Positions 8,604 through 17,051 of a stretch of DNA of 64,000 nucleotides are shown in pieces; within the stretch, counting starts at the first letter, position 1, and each line of letters opens with the position of its first letter. This DNA is from Endozoicomonas numazuensis (lineage in GTDB: Bacteria; Pseudomonadota; Gammaproteobacteria; Pseudomonadales; Endozoicomonadaceae): contig NZ_JOKH01000001.1 of NCBI RefSeq assembly GCF_000722635.1, positions 1,277,110 through 1,341,109 of the forward strand. The letters are read 5' to 3'. Both the position numbers and the translations under genes were made by a program. Under the pieces are notes generated by a model, which worked only from the letters and a program-made list of their open reading frames with translations, searched no databases and was not told where the DNA came from.

Positions 8604-10237
8604 AATCTCGGCGAAGCAAAAACCTGAGTCCAATAAATCTCGTATTGACTAAAGGCTTTCTCTACGAAGCTGGCTCCCATCTCGGTGACATGGGGGTTCA
8701 TGATGTTTTTGCAGTGTCCCGGACTGCTCATCCAGCCTTTGAGAACTTCGTCCACCGTGGAGTAGCCGGCGGCAACGTTTTCACCATAGCTCTTCCAGAT
8801 GTAACCCTGTGCCTCAATTCGTTCATCAGGTTGGCTATTATCTGAACCTTTGTGATCCATGAAATCTTTGTTTGCCATATCTAAAGAATGTCTTTTAGCC
8901 GCTGCCTCCAGAGAATGATTCCACTTTAGCGCTACTACTGCTGGCATAGGAGTACTGCCACAAGTTTGTGGTCTGGAACGAATAGCATTGACCGCTGTTA
9001 GCATCGCATGGGCAAATCCTTGGGTAGGCTGCGTCTTAGGTCCGAGAGACTTAACGTAGTTATCTGCTTTGGAATAGATGTATTTCCAGGCTACATGGCC
9101 TTTCTGCGGCAAGGTATCTATATAGCTGGCCAATTCGGGGGGGATATCTCCAGCCTTTCCTTCACCCATACCGCCCAGTCGGGCTATCAAGGGCATTCGG
9201 GGTACAATGACTCCATTCCAGAAACTTTGTAAATAACCTTTAACGGTTTCCCATTTCTGATAGGTAGCAGCGGCTGTAACACCGATAGCACCCAGTTTGG
9301 CTACAATTTTTGCACAGTTTTTGCAGAAACGAGCGGTGTCGCCCTCGTGGTATTTCCTGGCTGCCTCTTCTCTACGCTTTTCTTCTTCTTGTTGCAGCTT
9401 GGCTTTCGCTGTGGTCTCTTCACGTTTTTTCCTATCTCTCCTCAGTTGGGTGAGGGACTCATTGTCGTTGCTGGCTCCGAATCGAAGCGCTGAGAAAAAG
9501 TAAGAAGGTATATCACCACTGCTGGCAGCAAAAATATCAAGCACCCTGACGGGGCTGTTTACTATGGAATTCAGCAAGCTTTTAACAGACACTTCTTCTG
9601 GAGCCTGTCGAGGTTGAAAATCGAAGATAATGGGTTGTACATGACCGGGAGTATCTCCCTCCCCAGGTGTTAAAAGGAGGCTGATATCTGCTGTGAGTAG
9701 GGCGCTGAAGAGTGTTTCTGGTTCTTCAGCCAGAGAAATAATGTTCTCTTCAACTTCATAGCTGCCGCCTTCAAACCCTGTGAAGGTCTGAGTGGCTATC
9801 CGTCCATCAGGTAATAACGTTACTGTCAGGATTTTTTTCTTTAGAAGAATGGCCAGCTGAATGTTCAGGTTGTTGATAGGCACACCCAGAGAAGGGCCAA
9901 CAGTATGACTTTCCATATAGATATGCAAAGCAGCTGGATTGATCTGGTCATTATCGTAATATTCGAGGTGCTGTCTGACCTGGCGATAGATTTCTATGAG
10001 TTCCTTGTCACTGAGCACTTTCATGATGGATCGGGCCCAGCAACTGCCCTGGTCAGCGCTTTTTGTGCAGCTTTCAGGCGTTTTATAACTATGACTTGAG
10101 AGATACTCATTCAGCTCATCAGGATGAGTCATTGGGAAGACATCTACTGTAGCAGCATGAGATAAGCCTGTTGCAATAGACAGGGTCAAAGCACTTATCA
10201 ATAAATAAATGGTTCTGTGAATAAATGGATGGTTCAT
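8600..10237 (-). CDS. Secreted CAP/SCP (PR-1-like) domain protein with a long N-terminal region
   Basis: The 545-residue protein starts with a signal peptide (IYLLISALTLSIATGLSHAA). Residues 30 to about 260 match no family I know. A charged coiled-coil stretch follows around 270-305 (TTAKAKLQQEEEKRREEAAR), then a short Cys motif (FCKNCAKI) and a spacer. The C-terminal ~135 residues are a bacterial CAP domain: HSLDMANKDFMDHKG, SYGENVAAGYSTVDEVLKGW, SSPGHCKNIMNPHVTEMG and the closing WTQVF, which keep the His/Glu/His cavity residues. CAP proteins are secreted and in various systems bind sterols, lipids or host targets; the role here is unknown. The TAG stop comes from the adjacent palindromic element. 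Confidence 0.88.
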   Translation of the reverse strand: MNHPFIHRTIYLLISALTLSIATGLSHAATVDVFPMTHPDELNEYLSSHSYKTPESCTKSADQGSCWARSIMKVLSDKELIEIYRQVRQHLEYYDNDQINPAALHIYMESHTVGPSLGVPINNLNIQLAILLKKKILTVTLLPDGRIATQTFTGFEGGSYEVEENIISLAEEPETLFSALLTADISLLLTPGEGDTPGHVQPIIFDFQPRQAPEEVSVKSLLNSIVNSPVRVLDIFAASSGDIPSYFFSALRFGASNDNESLTQLRRDRKKREETTAKAKLQQEEEKRREEAARKYHEGDTARFCKNCAKIVAKLGAIGVTAAATYQKWETVKGYLQSFWNGVIVPRMPLIARLGGMGEGKAGDIPPELASYIDTLPQKGHVAWKYIYSKADNYVKSLGPKTQPTQGFAHAMLTAVNAIRSRPQTCGSTPMPAVVALKWNHSLEAAAKRHSLDMANKDFMDHKGSDNSQPDERIEAQGYIWKSYGENVAAGYSTVDEVLKGWMSSPGHCKNIMNPHVTEMGASFVEKAFSQYEIYWTQVFASPRF

Positions 10238-10476
10238 TGAGTCCTACTCGTTGTTTCATTGTTATGCAGGAACGCTCCTTGCTTTCCTGATCAGCTATGA
10301 AACTCTGATAGTTCTGAGATGTAAAAGTTCCTTAAGGTTGTATACCTGTGACAATTCTTGGAAACTTTGGTTTTTAAGAGTAATGTACAGAGTCATAGGT
10401 TCAGGGAGTGGATCAAACACTCTGTTTGTTCGGCTGACTGGCTTCGCTTGATTCAGTGACTTCTGAAGGAAGGTTC

Positions 10477-11430
10477 ATGCGCACGCTTTACCCGGCTATC
10501 AAGCCATTCTCTGTCTTCAAACTGGCTGTCGATGCTGTTCATCAAGTATATGTGGAAGAGTGCGGGAGTCCTGACGGTATTCCTGTATTGTTTGTCCATG
10601 GTGGACCGGGGGTGGGCGCTTCGGAGAAAGCACGCCGTTTTTTTGATCCCGAGAAATACCGGATTATCCTTTTTGATCAGCGCGGCTGTGGCCGATCGGC
10701 TCCCCATGCAGAATTGAAAGGGAATACCACCCAGAACCTGATTGCGGATATGGAATTGATCCGAGAGCATTTGGGCATTGATAAGTGGATTTTGTTCGGA
10801 GGGTCCTGGGGTTCTACTCTTTCTCTGCTTTATGCTCAGGCTCATCCTAAACGAGTTATGGCTATGGTGCTCAGGGGTATATTTCTCTCCAGACAGAAAG
10901 ATTTTGACTGGCTCTACAGTGAAAGTGGTGCCGGAAGAGTATTTCCAGATCACTGGAAACATTTTGAAGAAATTATTCCGGAAAGTGAACGAGGTAATAT
11001 GCTGGAAGCTTATTACCGTCGCTTGACCGGCGATGATGAACTGGCACGAATGAGTGCTGCCAAGCATTGGTCTCTATGGGAAGGGCGAATCAGTACTTTG
11101 AAGCCCTGCCCGGATGTAGAGGAGTACTGCAGTGAGCCTCACAATGCGCTGGCTATTTCAAGAATTGAAGCTCACTTCTTTATGAATGACAGTTTTATTG
11201 AACCTCACCAAATCATTCGTGATATGAAATATATCGATCAGATTCCAGGCATTATTGTCCATGGTCGTTACGATATGATCTGCCCTTTGGATAATGCCCA
11301 GGTGCTGGCGGATCATTGGGCCGAAGCTGAGCTTCAGGTTGTCAGGGAGGCGGGTCACGCTTCCACCGAGCCTGGTATCGTAGACGCTTTAGTGATCGCA
11401 ACGGATAAGTTGGCGGTTAAATTCGGTTGA
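10477..11430 (+). CDS. pip: Proline iminopeptidase (alpha/beta hydrolase, S33)
   Basis: The enzyme removes N-terminal proline from peptides in the cytoplasm. The 317-residue protein has the oxyanion motif VLFVHGGPGVGAS, FDQRGCGRSAPHA, the nucleophile elbow FGGSWGSTLSLLYAQAHP (Ser in GxSxG), the acid in IIVHGRYDMICP and the catalytic His in REAGHASTEPG. I chose the ATG at 10477 because GAAGGAAGG sits just before it; a GTG at 10456 extends the frame by seven codons with a poorer site. It is divergent from the CAP gene and lies 90 bp before dtd, possibly in one transcript. Confidence 0.95.
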   Translation: MRTLYPAIKPFSVFKLAVDAVHQVYVEECGSPDGIPVLFVHGGPGVGASEKARRFFDPEKYRIILFDQRGCGRSAPHAELKGNTTQNLIADMELIREHLGIDKWILFGGSWGSTLSLLYAQAHPKRVMAMVLRGIFLSRQKDFDWLYSESGAGRVFPDHWKHFEEIIPESERGNMLEAYYRRLTGDDELARMSAAKHWSLWEGRISTLKPCPDVEEYCSEPHNALAISRIEAHFFMNDSFIEPHQIIRDMKYIDQIPGIIVHGRYDMICPLDNAQVLADHWAEAELQVVREAGHASTEPGIVDALVIATDKLAVKFG

Positions 11431-11520
11431 TGATAAAACCGTTCCAGTGATTTTCATCGAAGCCCCGGTCGTCAAGGTTGGGGCTGATACCCTTGATAAA
11501 CTTCTGAAGTAGGATAACCC

Positions 11521-11958
11521 ATGCGTGGATTGATCCAACGTGTTCAGTTTGCCGATGTAAAAGTAGACGGTAAAACCGTAGGTGAGATCGGTGAAGGATT
11601 GTTGCTTTTACTGGGTGTAGAAAAAGACGATGATCAGGCAAAAGCCGACAAACTTTTGGACAAGGTACTGAAATATAGGGTATTCAGTGATCAGGATGGA
11701 AAAATGAACCTTGGGTTGAAAGAGACCGGAGGCGGGCTGCTGGTTGTCTCGCAGTTCACTCTTGTGGCCGATACCCGCAAAGGACTGCGTCCCGGTTTCA
11801 GCTCCGGTGCTTCACCTGATCATGGTGAGAAAATGTACAATTATTTTGTTGGGTGTGCACAAACTCTTCATCATGATGTGGCAACCGGCCGTTTTGGGGC
11901 GGACATGAAAGTGTCTTTGTTGAATGATGGACCCGTTACTTTCAATCTCGAAGTTTAA
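11521..11958 (+). CDS. dtd: D-aminoacyl-tRNA deacylase
   Basis: Dtd hydrolyses D-aminoacyl-tRNAs and glycyl-tRNA(Ala), keeping D-residues out of proteins. The 145-residue length is typical. Diagnostic segments are MRGLIQRV at the start, [12 protein letters not shown], the active-site [19 protein letters not shown] and the cross-subunit Gly-cis-Pro region in [17 protein letters not shown]. The start follows AGGATAACCC. A GC-rich hairpin (AGCCCC/GGGGCT, about 11461-11483) lies between pip and dtd. Confidence 0.97.
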   Translation: MRGLIQRVQFADVKVDGKTVGEIGEGLLLLLGVEKDDDQAKADKLLDKVLKYRVFSDQDGKMNLGLKETGGGLLVVSQFTLVADTRKGLRPGFSSGASPDHGEKMYNYFVGCAQTLHHDVATGRFGADMKVSLLNDGPVTFNLEV

Positions 11959-12044
11959 TCTGATATTCCTGCAGTTCTGTCCTCTCAGGTGCGAATTCAG
12001 CATTGAGAGGTCAGGCATTGACTCTATTAAAGTCTCCTCAAAAT

Positions 12045-12152
12045 CCGTTCGGGCTGAGCTTGTCGAAGCCCAATGCCATAACCCTTTGACAGGCTCAGGG
12101 CGAACGGAGTCCGGGTGAAAATCGGGAAGTTATTTTGGGACAAATCCTTAGT
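12045..12152. repeat. Family 2 palindromic repeat, partial copy
   Basis: An inverted repeat runs from CCGTTCGGGCTGAGCTTGTC (from 12045) to GACAGGCTCAGGGCGAACGG (ending 12107). It is followed by the flank GGGAAGTTATTTTGGGACAA at 12124-12143 and then ATCCTTAG. The same flank recurs at 19266 and, on both sides, at 33250-33396. It fills much of the 341-bp gap between dtd and the next gene; I see no gene in the rest. Confidence 0.75.
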
Positions 12153-12299
12153 TGTGTAGGTGAACTCAGATCCTGATATTAGGTGTTGAATCATCGCTCT
12201 TCAGACAACGGAGGAGAATTGCCAAAGCCCGTTTTATCATCAACACTCAAATCCATCTGACTCAGCTCCCTGAATTTTCTCGCTGAATAAGGTGAAGAA

Positions 12300-13916
12300 A
12301 TGGCCCGTAAATTGTTTTTCTGGATTGCTATTGGCGGTTCGCTGATAACGCTGATGCTGTCGTTCTTCTGGCCAGGACTGCTCTGGCTATTTGTTTTTCT
12401 GGTGCCTTATATCCTGGTTGGGCTTATTGATCTGACTTGGACCAGTCATAACGTTTTGCAAAATTATCCGGTCATTGGCCATATGCGCTATGCGTTGGAA
12501 TTTATCAGTCCTGAGATTCATCAGTATTTTATTGAGTCGAATCAGAGCGGCAGACCTTTTAATCGTGAAATCCGTAACCTGGTGTATTCAAGAGCCAAGG
12601 GGAATTCCGAAACCCAGCCTTTTGGCACCCAGTTTGACCTGACCGATTGTGGCCATCATCGTGCCAATCATTCCCTGACACCCAAGCAGGTTGATATTTC
12701 TCATGGAAAGGTATTGATCGGTGGACATTCTTGTCCACAACCTTATCTGGCTTCAAGGTTGAATATTTCTGGTATGAGCTTTGGTGCTTTAAGTGCCAAT
12801 GCCATTAAAGCCATGAATGCAGGGGCACGCAGGGGGGGCTTTGCTCAAAATACGGGGGAGGGAGGATTAAGTCAGCATCATCTGGCAGAAGGGGGAGATC
12901 TGATCTGGCAGATCGGAACGGGTTACTTCGGATGTCGTACAGAAACGGGAGGCTTCGACGAAGACGTTTTTACTGAGAAAGTGAAGCATGAAGCAGTGAA
13001 GATGGTTGAGATTAAGTTGTCTCAGGGAGCCAAACCCTCTCATGGTGGTGTTCTGCCTGCGGTCAAAGTCTCGAAAGAAATTGCTGAAGCCAGAGGTGTG
13101 CCCGAAGGCGTGACGGTTGTGTCTCCTCCCGCACACTCAGCCTTTTCTACTCCAAGAGAGTTGATGCTATTTGTTGACCGTCTCCGGGGTCTTTCGGGAA
13201 AACCGGTAGGTTTTAAGCTCTGTCCAGGTAACAGGGTGGAGTTTATGGGTATCTGTAAAGCGATGCTGGAAACCGGTTTGGCTCCGGACTTTATTACTGT
13301 TGATGGCGCTGAGGGAGGGACTGGGGCCGCTCCAGTTGAATACACTGATCGCCTGGGGATGCCGCTGAATGAAGCACTGGTTTTTATACATAACAGTTTG
13401 GTGGGGACGGGTCTTAGAGACAGAGTGAAAATTATTGCCAGCGGTAAGGTGGCTTCAGGCTTTGATATGGTGACAAAAATCGCTCTGGGGGCAGATCTGT
13501 GTAATTCGGCCAGAGCCATGATGTTTGCTGTAGGGTGTATTCAGGCCTTGAAGTGCAACACGAACCATTGTCCAACCGGAGTAACGACTCAGGATCCGAT
13601 CAGGGGAAAGGCAATTAATATTGCTGAAAAACAGATCAGGGTAGCGAACTACCATCGGGCTACGGTGGCCAGCTTTCTGGATATTGTCGGTGCTATGGGG
13701 TTGGAAAGCCCTGACCCGTTGTGTGCGAGGCATATCTTTCGCCGTTTGGCTGATCAGACAGAAGCCTCTTATGCCACTATTTACTCAGTCCTGGAAGCAC
13801 GGTGCTTGCTGGAGGGGGAAGATGTTTTCGGATACAGCGATTACTGGGCTCAGGCATCGGCCGATGAGTTTTTGCCTTTTGAGGGATCAAGTCAGCCTAC
13901 TGAAAAGTTTGCCTGA
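12300..13916 (+). CDS. FMN-binding glutamate-synthase-domain protein, membrane-anchored
   Basis: The 538-residue protein begins with a hydrophobic stretch of one or two membrane helices (LFFWIAIGGSLITLMLSFFW and the next ~20 residues). The FMN/glutamate-synthase barrel follows: ISGMSFGALSANAIKAMNAG, NTGEGGLS, IKLSQGAKPSHGGVLP, TVDGAEGGTGAAP and NHCPTGVTTQDP with the cluster-region Cys. It lacks the amidotransferase domain and the rest of GltB, so it is not a complete glutamate synthase. Relatives are stand-alone GltB2-type proteins of unproven substrate. The ATG follows AAGGTGAAGAA. It is convergent with argS, with a terminator between. Confidence 0.88.
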   Translation: MARKLFFWIAIGGSLITLMLSFFWPGLLWLFVFLVPYILVGLIDLTWTSHNVLQNYPVIGHMRYALEFISPEIHQYFIESNQSGRPFNREIRNLVYSRAKGNSETQPFGTQFDLTDCGHHRANHSLTPKQVDISHGKVLIGGHSCPQPYLASRLNISGMSFGALSANAIKAMNAGARRGGFAQNTGEGGLSQHHLAEGGDLIWQIGTGYFGCRTETGGFDEDVFTEKVKHEAVKMVEIKLSQGAKPSHGGVLPAVKVSKEIAEARGVPEGVTVVSPPAHSAFSTPRELMLFVDRLRGLSGKPVGFKLCPGNRVEFMGICKAMLETGLAPDFITVDGAEGGTGAAPVEYTDRLGMPLNEALVFIHNSLVGTGLRDRVKIIASGKVASGFDMVTKIALGADLCNSARAMMFAVGCIQALKCNTNHCPTGVTTQDPIRGKAINIAEKQIRVANYHRATVASFLDIVGAMGLESPDPLCARHIFRRLADQTEASYATIYSVLEARCLLEGEDVFGYSDYWAQASADEFLPFEGSSQPTEKFA

Positions 13917-13926
13917 ATAAAGGCAG

Positions 13927-13954
13927 AAAAAAAAAGCCGGCTTCAGAAGCCGGC
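13927..13954 (-). terminator. Intrinsic terminator of argS
   Basis: GCCGGCTTC (13936-13944) and GAAGCCGGC (13946-13954) form a GC-rich stem. Read on the minus strand it is followed by nine Ts (complement of 13927-13935). It lies 22 bp past the argS stop. The plus-strand side has no T-run, so it mainly serves argS. Confidence 0.9.
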
Positions 13955-13975
13955 ATTGGATAGATGTGAGCAGGA

Positions 13976-15718
13976 TTACATCTGTTCGACTGTTTCAATA
14001 CCCATCAGATCAAGGCCTGTTTTGAGAATATGGGCGGTCAGAGCGCAGAGTTGTAAACGACTGTTTTTAACCGGGTCGCTAACACCTTCCTTGTTCACCG
14101 GGCAATTTTCATAAAAACTCATGAACGCGCCGGACAGGTCATACAGGTAGCTGCAAAGCACGTGGGGAGTGCCTTCTCGGGCAGCTTGTTCAATGGTTTC
14201 ACTGAAACGATTCAATTTCAGAGCCAGGTCTCTTTCTGTAGGTTCTTCGATAAGAATGTTGCCAGCCAGATCGGATTCAGAAACACCGGCCTTACGGAAA
14301 ATGCTTTTAACCCGAGTGTATGCATAGAGCAGGTAAGGTGCAGTATTACCTTCGAAAGCCAGCATGGTATCCCAGTCGAATACGTAGTCGCTGGTGCGGT
14401 TTTTAGACAGGTCGGCGTATTTCACCGATCCCATGGCAACCGCTTTAATGACTTTAACCTTTTGTTCTTCGCTGAGGTCAGAGGCTTTGGTAGCAATCAG
14501 TCTGGCGGCACGTTCTTCAGCCTCGTCCAGCAGGTCAACCAGTTTAATGGTCGTACCCGCACGAGTTTTGAAGGGTTTGCCATCTTTGCCCAGCATCATG
14601 CCAAACGCATGGTGTTCAGTACGGGTGTCTTCATTTACAAAGCCCACTTTTCGGGCAATGGTGAAGATCTGGTTAAAGTGTTGCCCCTGACGAGCATCGA
14701 CATAATAGAGCACGCGATCAGCATTCAGGCTGTGAGTTCGGTGGCGCAGTGCTGCCAGGTCGGTGGTGGAGTATAGGAAGCCTCCACCGGATTTTTTGAT
14801 GATGACGCCCATCGGATCACCATCCTTGTTTTTGAACTCGTCCAGAAAAACCACTTTGGCTCCCTGGTCTTCGCTCAACAAACCTTTGTTGTCCAGCTCT
14901 TTAATGATGGTTGGCAGGCTGTCGTTATAGGCGCTTTCACCCATGACGTCGGATGGCGTCAGGGAAACATTCAGTCGCTCGTAGACTTCCTGATTGTGAG
15001 ACAGGGTGATATCAACCAGTTTTTTCCAGAGCTTCAGGCAGTGCTCATTGCCAGACTGTAATTCTACAACGTACTTCCGGGCCTTGGTGGCGAACTCTTC
15101 GTCATCGTCAAAGCGCTTTTTGGCAGCCTTGTAAAAGGTTTCCATACTGGCCAGTTCCATAGCCTCGGCTTCCTGACTGTCCTGTTCCAGTTCTTCTAGG
15201 TGAGCGATCAGCATACCGAACTGGGTGCCCCAGTCGCCCAGGTGGTTCTGGCGAATAACTTTGTGGCCCAGAAATTCCAGAGTACGTGCTGTGGCATCAC
15301 CGATGATGGTGGAGCGAATGTGGCCAATGTGCATTTCTTTGGCAACGTTGGGCGCAGAGTAATCCACAACTACGGTTTCCGGGGTGGTGACCGAGGCTAC
15401 ACCGGTACGATCATCCTTCAAGGCTTCCTGCAGTTTGGCAGCCAGCCATTCAGGCTTGAGGTAGATATTGATAAAGCCTGGCCCGGCAATTTCAGTCTTT
15501 TCAGCAATGCCTTCCAGATCCAGGTTTTCTTCTACTTTCTGAGCCAGGTCACGAGGCTTGAGTCCCATTTTCTTCGCTGCAGCCATCACTGCATTGCACT
15601 GGTAGTCACCGAAGTTGGCACGTGCGCTCTGTCGAACCATTGTGGGGGTATCTTCCGGAGCTCCGGCAGCCATCAGTGCTTTGATGACTCTGTCTTCAAG
15701 CAGCTTAAGAATATTCAT
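13976..15718 (-). CDS. argS: Arginyl-tRNA synthetase
   Basis: ArgS charges tRNA(Arg) and is a class Ia synthetase. The start is ATG 15718 ([15 protein letters not shown]), the conserved ArgS N-terminus, preceded by AAGGA; a longer frame to 15769 is unlikely. The 580-residue protein shows the class I HIGH motif in [20 protein letters not shown], the [14 protein letters not shown] segment, the catalytic-core [15 protein letters not shown] and the anticodon-binding end ([22 protein letters not shown] splits over the last helix). Its order with the SPOR gene and hslVU matches Pseudomonas-type genomes. Confidence 0.98.
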   Translation of the reverse strand: MNILKLLEDRVIKALMAAGAPEDTPTMVRQSARANFGDYQCNAVMAAAKKMGLKPRDLAQKVEENLDLEGIAEKTEIAGPGFINIYLKPEWLAAKLQEALKDDRTGVASVTTPETVVVDYSAPNVAKEMHIGHIRSTIIGDATARTLEFLGHKVIRQNHLGDWGTQFGMLIAHLEELEQDSQEAEAMELASMETFYKAAKKRFDDDEEFATKARKYVVELQSGNEHCLKLWKKLVDITLSHNQEVYERLNVSLTPSDVMGESAYNDSLPTIIKELDNKGLLSEDQGAKVVFLDEFKNKDGDPMGVIIKKSGGGFLYSTTDLAALRHRTHSLNADRVLYYVDARQGQHFNQIFTIARKVGFVNEDTRTEHHAFGMMLGKDGKPFKTRAGTTIKLVDLLDEAEERAARLIATKASDLSEEQKVKVIKAVAMGSVKYADLSKNRTSDYVFDWDTMLAFEGNTAPYLLYAYTRVKSIFRKAGVSESDLAGNILIEEPTERDLALKLNRFSETIEQAAREGTPHVLCSYLYDLSGAFMSFYENCPVNKEGVSDPVKNSRLQLCALTAHILKTGLDLMGIETVEQM

Positions 15719-16313
15719 GGAAAAAAGTCCTTGGTCTGAAACTCGTATTCGATGATTTTTTTCGCTCATAGCGGTTTATCTTGAAAAATATTATGTGCTG
15801 TCTGTGTCTCGTTACTGGAGGCGCTTCAAAATATGTTTCTATCGCTATGAACATCTCTAAGAGCAGGGCAGTTTGAACTTCCCGGTCAACGTTAGCCTTG
15901 TTCTGCAAAAAAGCATGGTGTCGATGGTGGTGGTTACTGAAAAGCAACCTGTCAGCCTTGGCATCGTCACAAGGTGATTGTCAGGCAACAGGGGCGGTTG
16001 CCGAGAATAAAGGCAATACCTGATGTTGACTGAAGCCGTTCATGACTCACCGAATGAGAGGCAGATGGAGTGGCTGATGAGAGTGATTTCATAGCGGGAA
16101 ATAATAGCGAATAAAACCACTTTGAGACAATAGCCAGCATTACTGAAATTAAAGTCATATGGGGCAGTCACTGCCATGGTAACGTCAGGCATCCATGGTA
16201 ATATGAACTCGTTCGTGAAAATGGTCTTTTAAAAAAGGATATTGTGTAAAACCATGGTTCATGTGTGAGGGTGAACGAGCTACCTCTCCTGTCATGGGCT
16301 TTACATCAGGCAT
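15719..16313. other. 595-bp divergent intergenic region
   Basis: This gap separates the divergently transcribed argS and SPOR genes and must hold both promoters. I found no convincing gene, repeat or RNA; the short frames lack ribosome sites and family features. Two CCATGGTAA copies at about 16172 and 16193 are the only short repeats I noticed. Confidence 0.5.
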
Positions 16314-16910
16314 ATGAGCACCCGTACCCCATCAAAAAGAGGCGCCAGCAAGGCGGCTTCTCGAAAGAAATCCGGTCAACAGTCCAGACTACCTGGCTGG
16401 ATGTGGCTGATCACAGGCTTTGCCGCTGGCTTTTTTGTGGCTTTTCTGTTCAGACTGACACCTGCCCCTATTCCTGTTGATGCTTCCTTGAAGGGAGCTG
16501 GAACAGTCAAGTCAGACAAGAAAGAGCCTGAGCCCGTCTTTGATTTTTATACGGTACTGCCCGAGCAAGAAGTCATTTTGCCAGAACCCGTTGACCGTCA
16601 GCCTGCCAAAGTAACCGCCAGAGAGAAATCGGCCTCTGAATCTGAGCCCAAAACGAAAACGGCGACTAAGTCAGGGGTGAAATATTTGCTACAGGCAGGC
16701 TCCTTTCGCAGCGCCAAAGATGCAGAACGCTTGAAGGCTCAGTTACTGCTGGCAGGACAGGGGCCTCGGGTTGTTAAGGTAACCGTTGGCGCTGGAGAAT
16801 CCTGGCATCGGGTTCAGCTGGGGCCGTTTGAAACGTCCGAGAGTATCGATCAGGCAAAAAAAGTACTGGCCGACTTCAAGATTGATGGATTGTTGTTAAG
16901 AATGAAGTAG
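16314..16910 (+). CDS. SPOR-domain inner-membrane protein (FtsN-like)
   Basis: The 198-residue protein has a basic cytoplasmic tail rich in Arg, Lys and Ser, then one membrane helix (residues ~29-47, WMWLITGFAAGFFVAFLF), then a Pro/Glu/Lys-rich periplasmic linker. The C-terminal SPOR domain of about 75 residues starts YLLQAGSFRSAKDAERLKAQ and contains WHRVQLGPF. SPOR domains bind septal peptidoglycan with denuded glycans, so a division role like FtsN is likely. The position between argS and hslVU matches the SPOR gene in Pseudomonas, although here oligopeptidase B intervenes. Confidence 0.9.
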   Translation: MSTRTPSKRGASKAASRKKSGQQSRLPGWMWLITGFAAGFFVAFLFRLTPAPIPVDASLKGAGTVKSDKKEPEPVFDFYTVLPEQEVILPEPVDRQPAKVTAREKSASESEPKTKTATKSGVKYLLQAGSFRSAKDAERLKAQLLLAGQGPRVVKVTVGAGESWHRVQLGPFETSESIDQAKKVLADFKIDGLLLRMK

Positions 16911-17051
16911 TCCTTTCGGCCAGTATTGGGAAGTGAGCCCTATCAGAACGAATAAAAAAACGCTTCTTCCCGTTCGACTGTATTTTCAATGCGTTCGTCA
17001 ACAGTACGTGATTTTCCCCTGAGCCATGATAGAACCATTCAGGTATAGATT

